Shown here: piece after piece, positions 60,158 to 64,000 of the stretch
How the letters are laid out: each line of letters opens with the position of its first letter
Numbering within the stretch: the first letter of the stretch is position 1
From: Phycisphaerales bacterium
Lineage (GTDB): Bacteria; Planctomycetota; Phycisphaerae; Phycisphaerales; SM1A02
Direction: 5' to 3'
NCBI GenBank assembly: GCA_009691725.1
Contig: SIAP01000003.1
Location: forward strand, 62,001 to 126,000
DNA: 64,000 nucleotides
Notes under the pieces: generated by a model
What the model was told of the DNA's origin: nothing
Database searches by the model: none
The model's input: only the letters and a program-made list of their open reading frames with translations
Position numbers and translations under genes: made by a program

Positions 60158-60180
60158 CCGTCGAGTGTAATACTTACACG

Positions 60181-60858
60181 ATGTCTGATAGCGAGCCTCG
60201 GATGATGGTCGGAAGAGATCCGGAGGGACGGTTGGAGCTGGCGGTCGAAGGCGCACGGTCAGGTCATGGCGCGTCTGTCGACTTTCGGCGCACGACACTC
60301 CGTGGGATCTCATCGTCGCCACTCATTCGTGCGTGCGGACCACGGGGGACCCTGCTCGATGCCACGGCTGGACTCGGCGGCGATTCATTCATTCTTGCGG
60401 CGGCGGGTTTCTCGGTGACGGCCGTCGAGCGGTCTCCACTCGTCGCTGCGGTCTTGCGTGATGGGCTGGCGCGCGCAGCGGCAGAGCCTCGCACTGCGAC
60501 CATCGCTGCACGCATCGAACTGCGCGAGGGAGATGCGCGGACGATCATCGCCGCATCGCAAAGCGTGTGGTCGGTGATCTATCTTGATCCGATGTATCCA
60601 GTGAAGAGCGGGAGCGCGCTCGCTCCCAAGCCAATTCGACTCGTGCGCGAAGCAGTGGGCGATGATCTTGATTCGCGGTTACTGTTTTGCGCTGCGGCAC
60701 AGGCGAGTTGTGGACGAGTGGTGGTAAAGCGGCCACACCATGCCGAGTCTCTCTGGTGCGAACCTGATCTTGTGTTCGAGAGCAAACTCGCGCGCTACGA
60801 CACATATCTTCGGCAGGGGAAGTCGTTGCGTGCGATGGCGCAGGGGATCGAATCGTGA
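60181..60858 (+). CDS. rsmJ: 16S rRNA (guanine-N2) methyltransferase RsmJ
   Basis: A 225-residue SAM-dependent methyltransferase that modifies G1516 of 16S rRNA in known members. The SAM motif LLDATAGLGGDSFILAAAGF near residue 58, VTAVERSPLVAAVLRDGLARA near 78 and the substrate-side VIYLDPMYP near 135 are as in RsmJ (YhiQ). It starts 23 bp from the divergent CBS start. Its stop overlaps the rsmE start (GTGA), so two 16S rRNA methyltransferases are translated together. Confidence 0.87.
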   Translation: MSDSEPRMMVGRDPEGRLELAVEGARSGHGASVDFRRTTLRGISSSPLIRACGPRGTLLDATAGLGGDSFILAAAGFSVTAVERSPLVAAVLRDGLARAAAEPRTATIAARIELREGDARTIIAASQSVWSVIYLDPMYPVKSGSALAPKPIRLVREAVGDDLDSRLLFCAAAQASCGRVVVKRPHHAESLWCEPDLVFESKLARYDTYLRQGKSLRAMAQGIES

Positions 60859-61562
60859 GCGCACTGTGGATCTATCTGCCTGAGTTACCGCACAGCGCGC
60901 CATCGACGTGTCGCATCAACGCAGACGAGGCGCGTCACGCCACGGCGAGTCGACGGCTTCGGGCTGGTGATGCGATTCATCTCTTCGATGGCAGAGGGCA
61001 GGTCGCGGACGCGGTGCTGAGCGTGCTCAATCACAATGGGTCGATCGACGCATCAGTCGAGGCTGTTCGAAGCGTGCCACGCATACTGCCGGACATCGAG
61101 ATTGCCTCTGCCATTCCAAAGGGGGATCGACTCACCACTCTTCTGGAATCAATCGCACCGCTCGCAGCATCGCGTTTCACTCCGCTGCAGTGCACGCATT
61201 CGGTGGTGCGGTGGTCGCAGGCCATCGAGATGCGAGCAGCGCGAGTGCTCATCGCAGCCTGCAAGCAATCACATCAGCCTTGGATTCCCGAAGTCAACCC
61301 AGAGGCAACGCCTGTGTATATCGCTCGTGATGCTGTTGCACGGGGACGGCGAGTCGTGATCGCAGTACCAGGTGGCGCACCGCTCGTGCCACGCGCCGAG
61401 ACAGGTCAGCCGATCACGATGCTCGTTGGTCCCGAGGGCGGATTCACCCAAGTCGAAGCAGATGCCGTGCTCTCGCTTGGCGGCGAATCCATTTCTCTGG
61501 GCAGTTCGATCCTGCGAATCGAATTGGCAGTTGCCTGCGGGCTTGCGCGGCTACGTCTGTAG
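60855..61562 (+). CDS. rsmE: 16S rRNA (uracil1498-N3) methyltransferase
   Basis: A 235-residue SPOUT-fold enzyme. An N-terminal PUA-like part includes DEARHATASRRLRAGDAIHLFDGRGQ. The knotted methyltransferase part has AIPKGDRLTTLLES near 90, VLIAACKQSHQPWIPEV near 132, MLVGPEGGFTQVE near 190 and ISLGSSILRIELAVACGL near 215, which match RsmE. Start GTG at 60855 overlaps the rsmJ stop. The hairpin ACGAATC/GATTCGT (61574-61603) follows, without a T-run. Confidence 0.95.
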   Translation: MSALWIYLPELPHSAPSTCRINADEARHATASRRLRAGDAIHLFDGRGQVADAVLSVLNHNGSIDASVEAVRSVPRILPDIEIASAIPKGDRLTTLLESIAPLAASRFTPLQCTHSVVRWSQAIEMRAARVLIAACKQSHQPWIPEVNPEATPVYIARDAVARGRRVVIAVPGGAPLVPRAETGQPITMLVGPEGGFTQVEADAVLSLGGESISLGSSILRIELAVACGLARLRL

Positions 61563-61641
61563 GGGACGACGACACGAATCCGTCGCGGTGGCACACGATT
61601 CGTCCCGCAAAGGGGATGAAGTGGCGCGATCCAGCAGAAAA

Positions 61642-61714
61642 TGGAGCGTATCGGGGTCGAACCGATGACCTCCGCGTTGCAAACGCGGCGCTCTCCCAAT
61701 TGAGCTAACGCCCC
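61642..61714 (-). tRNA. tRNA-Ala (anticodon TGC)
   Basis: The minus strand reads GGGGCGT at the 5' end (61714-61708), a D arm with GCTC...GAGC, the anticodon stem CCGCG/CGCGG with the loop TTTGCAA, the T arm TCGG-TTCGACC-CCGA, and the discriminator A at 61642. CCA is not encoded. Confidence 0.95.
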
Positions 61715-61765
61715 AATGCGTCAGTCCAACGACTGTCCACGAGGAGGTGGGATACTAACGACTTT

Positions 61766-63094
61766 TTAGCCGCCGCTGGGGGCGGGTGCACGAGGAGTCA
61801 GAAAGTCAATCGTCTTGGGTGTGATGGTGTCCATCTTGAGTGCGTCGTCAAAGACTCTTTCGCCCTTGATTCCAAGGAGTGTGCCGAGCATCGTGGGGAG
61901 TTGGAAGCCCTCTCCTGGGGTGACATATCCAACGGTCTGCCCGGTCGAAGGGTCTTGCAGTCGATAGAGCAATGGCAGTCGCGCCCCGTCGTAGACGATC
62001 GACGCATTCAACACGCCCACTGCGGTGTACTCGCTCCGAGCCTCAATCGCCAGTGCAACGCCGTTGATCTGCGCGCACTCGCCTGCGATCCGCGCTCGTG
62101 TTGTCTGCAACTCAAGGATCTTGTTCTGCACTTCCTGCTGCACTTCCAATTGCGCGATGCGCGATTCTGCGCGCGCTCGCAGCGTTGGCTCGCCCGCGGA
62201 CTCTGCGCACAACAACACATACTGCGTGTAGAGCGCCATGAGTTCAGCATCGGCAATTGGTTGCCCTTTCACCTTGAGCCACGTTGCTTCCAAGTCAGCA
62301 AAGGTCGCCCGACGCCTTTCGAGTGCGATCTGCTCTGGACTCTTCGAGGGCTTCGCAGGAACGATCTCGGCGGTGGCGACAATGCCACCTGGTTCGCTCG
62401 CAGATTCGCCAACTGGACTGCCAGATGCGTCGCCAGCTGGAGTGATGCCCTGCGCAGTTGGATCAGCGAGTCCATCGCCTTCGACGACCACCGCATCAAT
62501 GACGGGCGGTGCGTCGAATGCCGCTGCTTCGGCAGGAGTCGACCGTCGCAGAAAATTAGAGTTGATCCATCCCTCTCCAATTTCAGGCAAACGCACCGTC
62601 CACACAGAGCCCCGTTCGCCATCGATGCGATTCACCACCAAGAGGGTTGCCCCTGCGTCGATGCGTCCGATCTGCTTCCATGAACTATCTAGAGTGGACT
62701 CTGCGCCAATGTTTGGAGCGCGAAGTTCCGTTGCCGCATTCGCTGTGATCGATGCGCCGTCTGCCGACAGTTGCGCTCGATCGTCGACGGGAACGAATCC
62801 AGTGATGTCTGCAAATGCCAACCCTGCGGTCTGCACTCGCGCCCATCCAAAACTTTCTTCAACCACGCGCACCACTTCGCCGCGATCCATCTTTCCAAAT
62901 GGATAGGAACTTTGCACACTCGGTCCAGAACGGACATACACATTGTCCGCTGTAACGGTTGCAAAGTATTGAGATGATTGGGATTCCGCGGGTGGCGCCG
63001 CGCCTTGTTTTGCATGCACAGGTGAGTGCAATGCGCTCACTGTTGCAAAGAAGGCGAACGCGACCAGGGGACCGGCTATCCGTGCTCTGTCCAT
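61766..63094 (-). CDS. exported SH3-domain protein with helical C-terminal region, unknown function
   Basis: A 442-residue protein with a signal peptide (IAGPLVAFAFFATVSALHSPVHA). Residues about 42-110 are a bacterial SH3 domain: YFATVTADNVYVRSGPSVQSSYPFGKMDRGEVVRVV, with the typical N-V-R-S-G-P pattern, then FGWARV. A second SH3-like part (about 125-190) has ATLLVVNRIDGERGSVW. A Pro/Ala linker and a coiled-coil segment (RRRATFADLEATW, ESRIAQLEVQQEVQNKILEL) follow. The C-terminal part has VGYVTPGEGFQLPTMLGTLLG. Such proteins bind the cell wall. It is divergent from the TolC-like gene. Confidence 0.78.
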   Translation of the reverse strand: MDRARIAGPLVAFAFFATVSALHSPVHAKQGAAPPAESQSSQYFATVTADNVYVRSGPSVQSSYPFGKMDRGEVVRVVEESFGWARVQTAGLAFADITGFVPVDDRAQLSADGASITANAATELRAPNIGAESTLDSSWKQIGRIDAGATLLVVNRIDGERGSVWTVRLPEIGEGWINSNFLRRSTPAEAAAFDAPPVIDAVVVEGDGLADPTAQGITPAGDASGSPVGESASEPGGIVATAEIVPAKPSKSPEQIALERRRATFADLEATWLKVKGQPIADAELMALYTQYVLLCAESAGEPTLRARAESRIAQLEVQQEVQNKILELQTTRARIAGECAQINGVALAIEARSEYTAVGVLNASIVYDGARLPLLYRLQDPSTGQTVGYVTPGEGFQLPTMLGTLLGIKGERVFDDALKMDTITPKTIDFLTPRAPAPSGG

Positions 63095-63130
63095 TCGCAA
63101 ATCATATGCGGTAGTATTCGAGTCGTGCTA

Positions 63131-64000
63131 GTGCGAATTCGAAGAATTTGTGTGGGAATGTGTTTTGCAACCCTGACGCTCACGGCGTGCCAGTCCCCGA
63201 TGTCCGACGATGACGGCTCGGCACAACTGCACGCCGCAATCGAAGCTGCGATCGCCCGACAGGGGGCGTCGCCTCGTGATCCATCCGACCCAGTTGAACT
63301 CAAGTCGGTCTCGCGCACTCCAAGTACGCTCTTTTCGACCCTCGAACAACGGATTCCAGAGCTCGACTCCCTCGGTCCACAGGGAGTCAACGGTGGTCTT
63401 GGCCTTGATCTCGGTCCAAGTCTCGATTCCGGATCAGATCCGCAGGTCCAGCTGAATCTAAAGAGTGCCATTGCCGCGGCCGTAAAGAACAATCTCTCTG
63501 TCCAGGGGGCTCGAATCGAGCAGGCGGTTGCCGAAACCGATGTGGTGAGGGCAGAAGCGGCATTTGATGCGGTTCTCGTGGCAACGACCGGCTACCAATC
63601 CAACAACATCCCTCCGCCACCGATCAACATGCCCGGAGGCTTGGACAATGCTTTCACTCAGGAAAACAACCAGACGAATCTCTCGACAGGGATTCAAAAG
63701 CGGCTGATTTCGGGCGGAACTGTGGCAGCGTCCATCAACATGGATTACATGCAGCAGGCGACGCAGAGCATCTACGACCCTGCAAACTATTGGACCAACT
63801 CGGTCAACTTCAATCTCGACCAGCCGTTGCTTCAGGGCTTCGGCAGCGATGTGAACGAGGCGCAGATCCGCCTTGCCCGCAACCGCGATCGTGCGGGCGT
63901 GGTCACGCTGCGAAAGTCGCTCCTGGACATCGTCAAGCAGACTGAGGTGCAGTATTGGACGCTCCTGGCCGCACGTCAGCAGGTGGTTGCATCGGCGTGG
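63131..64000 (+). CDS. TolC-family outer membrane lipoprotein, 3' end outside the window
   Basis: The frame is open to the window edge (290 residues seen). A short basic start and hydrophobic stretch end in a lipobox LTLTAC (VRIRRICVGMCFATLTLTAC), so the protein is probably lipidated, as in OprM-type outer membrane factors. After a linker, from about residue 110, there is the TolC-type repeat LNLKSAIAAAVKNNLSVQGARIEQAVAETDVVRAEAAFDAVL, then LSTGIQKRLISGGTVAASI and NFNLDQPLLQGFGSDVNEAQIRLARN, typical of planctomycete TolC proteins. It would form the outer tunnel of an efflux or secretion system; partner genes may follow. Starts at GTG 63125 or 63131 are both possible. Confidence 0.85.
   Translation, partial: MRIRRICVGMCFATLTLTACQSPMSDDDGSAQLHAAIEAAIARQGASPRDPSDPVELKSVSRTPSTLFSTLEQRIPELDSLGPQGVNGGLGLDLGPSLDSGSDPQVQLNLKSAIAAAVKNNLSVQGARIEQAVAETDVVRAEAAFDAVLVATTGYQSNNIPPPPINMPGGLDNAFTQENNQTNLSTGIQKRLISGGTVAASINMDYMQQATQSIYDPANYWTNSVNFNLDQPLLQGFGSDVNEAQIRLARNRDRAGVVTLRKSLLDIVKQTEVQYWTLLAARQQVVASAW

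Noticed and set aside
61574-61603. Terminator after rsmE
   Set aside because: The 7-bp stem is perfect, but the loop is 16 nt long and no T-run follows; not called as a separate feature.

Overview
The window is about 60% GC and reads as chromosomal DNA from a Planctomycetota bacterium, most likely class Phycisphaerae. The signature genes are a paired DUF1501 protein and DUF1549/DUF1553 planctomycete-cytochrome protein (23727-28883), a right-handed beta-helix protein ending in a dockerin-like D-x-N-x-D/VLSGW repeat, and a wealth of Skp-, SurA- and TolC-like envelope proteins. lpxA shows a Gram-negative outer membrane. The taxonomic call is inference from gene content. I see no insertion sequence, phage, integrase, CRISPR array or rRNA. 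Genes are dense, often with ATGA, GTGA or TAATG stop/start overlaps.

Layout. 1-6181 (minus): a SurA/PpiD-like membrane-anchored protein cut by the window edge, rpsD with its own promoter and terminator, purF, a WalJ-type metallo-hydrolase, lpxA. 6197-10317 (plus): lipB, lepA and two tandem Skp/OmpH-like genes. 10283-14024 (minus): a secreted protein with a repeat tail, rimO, and a nucleosidase-NadD fusion. 14078-14270: two tRNA-Glu genes. 14341-19863 (plus): beta-helix/dockerin protein, a membrane protein overlapping aroB, and a ParA-like ATPase followed by a probable pseudo-ATPase partner. 19869-23746: dipeptidase (minus), then DUF2752 protein, two lipoproteins and a glycosyltransferase-like protein in one overlapping operon (plus). 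23727-30564 (minus): flavin reductase, amidohydrolase, planctomycete cytochrome and DUF1501 as a four-gene operon with a visible promoter.

30729-32021 is the most interesting stretch. A lone mraZ is preceded by four pentamers at exact 10-bp spacing over its promoter, which matches the known MraZ operator layout. It is followed by a 520-bp gene-free region packed with hairpins, several showing A-N-GGA in or beside loops, then a terminator and csrA. This looks like a CsrA-binding RNA next to csrA and a structured csrA leader.

32103-41000: a NifU-type protein (minus), then a plus-strand operon of lipoprotein, dapF, M20 hydrolase, class III aminotransferase, astA, astD and a ureohydrolase. It resembles the arginine succinyltransferase pathway without astB and astE, with the M20 enzyme and the ureohydrolase in their place. 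41002-50862: folE, an AsmA-like protein, an S9 peptidase, a HutG-like ureohydrolase, a ROK kinase, a DadA-like oxidase, a Gfo/Idh/MocA dehydrogenase, a TlpA-like thioredoxin, and a FolD in which all three cyclohydrolase residues are changed. 50991-64000: purC, a GH10-like protein without recognisable catalytic glutamates, a ComEA-like HhH protein, mfd, a stand-alone NrdJ-type TSCPD domain, rplI, a cystathionine beta-synthase, the overlapping rRNA methyltransferases rsmJ/rsmE, tRNA-Ala, an SH3-domain protein, and a TolC-family lipoprotein cut by the window edge.

In-frame tandem repeats at C-terminal tails recur in three genes. All functional statements rest on motifs read by eye; no database search was possible.
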